Assembly (NCBI RefSeq): GCF_938045775.1
Contig: NZ_CALIBH010000160.1
Coordinates: 1 to 6,189 of the forward strand
Length of the DNA: 6,189 nt
Origin: an uncultured Campylobacter sp.
Lineage (GTDB): Bacteria > Campylobacterota > Campylobacteria > Campylobacterales > Campylobacteraceae
Reading direction: 5' to 3'
Part shown: positions 5,737-6,189 of the stretch, one piece after another
Position numbering within the stretch: position 1 is the stretch's first letter
How the letters are laid out: every line of letters starts with the position of its first letter
Made by a program: the position numbers and the translations under genes
Notes under the pieces: generated by a model
The model's input: the letters and a program-made list of their open reading frames with translations, nothing else
Told to the model about the DNA's origin: nothing
Databases searched by the model: none

Positions 5737-6136
5737 ATATATCGGAATTTTAAATTTATTTAGTGCGGCGCGGGACGATATTCATGCTGCGCAAAATTTC
5801 ATTTTCTAAACTGCCGCGGAGTGAATGCACGGATAGATTTACGAGCTAAATTTTAAATTTACGGCGTAGCGAATGTTTGCTTTATCAAAATTCGTTTTGA
5901 AATCCGCGTGCAGCTAAAGCCGCACAGGCGGCATACTTCGATCGAGGTTGGCGGATAAAGGAGCGGCAAATTTTAAAATTTAAAGATAGGTGCTACGACA
6001 AGTAAATTTTGATGACGGGCGCTGCAATGCGGGCAGGCTAAATTTTGGCGCTAAATATACACAGAGGGTGCGAGGTCGAAATTTAAGCGAGCGCGTCCTA
6101 AACAGCGCGAAATAAATCGCGGCGAAAGAAATTTCG

Positions 6137-6189
6137 TTAATCAAACAGCGAGGGTTGCAGCGATTTGATCTTGTAGCTTGCGCGGTGAA
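6137..6189 (-). CDS. C-terminal end of an unidentified gene (partial), ending QPSLFD
   Basis: On the minus strand one frame enters from the right edge and reads HRASYKIKSLQPSLFD before a TAA at 6139-6137. The last residues, QPSLF, fit the QxxLF type of beta sliding-clamp-binding peptide found at the ends of many DNA repair, replication and modification proteins. That is suggestive only, because just 16 residues are visible. A second frame (ending IAATLAV, TGA) is also open to the edge, so even the frame is uncertain. If real, this gene lies upstream of the TerC-family gene on the same strand, with a gap of almost 600 bases. Confidence 0.4.
   Translation of the reverse strand, partial: HRASYKIKSLQPSLFD

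Larger units (their letters stand above)
5552..6136. other. Gene-free gap upstream of the TerC-family gene
   Basis: This 585-base stretch shows no convincing gene, tRNA or rRNA. It holds the TerC-family promoter region, two perfect palindromes (5642-5657 and 5725-5736) and 20 RAATTY hexamers, often in pairs such as AAATTTTAAATTT. Short open frames exist but lack a ribosome binding site and mostly translate the AT words. Confidence 0.65.

Noticed and set aside
1..6189. Mobile element or prophage remnant
   Set aside because: I see no transposase, integrase, terminal inverted repeats with target duplications, or attachment-site-like direct repeats.

Overview
The window most resembles DNA of a Campylobacter-type epsilonproteobacterium, probably one of the species with moderate rather than very low GC. 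This is inferred from style, not from a marker gene. The coding regions are moderately GC-rich, the gaps are crowded with AAATTT/GAATTT-type words, start codons include TTG, and candidate -10 boxes are TATAAT-like. The species cannot be fixed from this sequence.

Layout, left to right. (1) Positions 1-304, plus strand: the C-terminal end of a class I (iron-sulphur) fumarate hydratase beta subunit or domain, cut by the window edge. (2) 305-683: a gene-free gap with two hairpins and a candidate promoter. (3) 684-1711, plus strand: two overlapping reading frames that together look like one DUF3137 membrane protein split in two. The first half carries four membrane segments and the second carries the conserved DUF3137 domain. 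(4) 1712-2083: a gene-free gap between converging genes. (5) 2084-3079, minus strand: an unrecognised exported, cysteine-containing protein with its own TATAAT promoter. (6) 3080-3263: that promoter plus a long inverted repeat. (7) 3264-4799, minus strand: an unrecognised four-helix membrane protein carrying two low-complexity, Asn-Ser-rich inserts. (8) 4832-5551, minus strand: a TerC/YgdQ-family membrane protein, probably co-transcribed with (7). (9) 5552-6136: a gene-free gap. (10) 6137-6189, minus strand: probably the last 16 codons of another gene, ending in a peptide that resembles a sliding-clamp-binding motif.

The genes do not form one obvious pathway. Fumarase belongs to central metabolism, the TerC-family protein probably to metal handling, and the rest are envelope proteins of unknown role. 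The strongest signal is not a gene. A hand count finds 100 copies of the palindromic hexamer RAATTY (AAATTT, GAATTT, AAATTC, GAATTC), against roughly 7 expected by chance. About 60 lie in some 1.5 kb of gap. Another 22 lie inside the gene at 3264-4799, where many are in one reading phase and encode Asn-Ser pairs. In C. jejuni the same hexamer is the methylation site linked to DNA uptake, so this may be an uptake or self-recognition signal that has also reshaped a protein.
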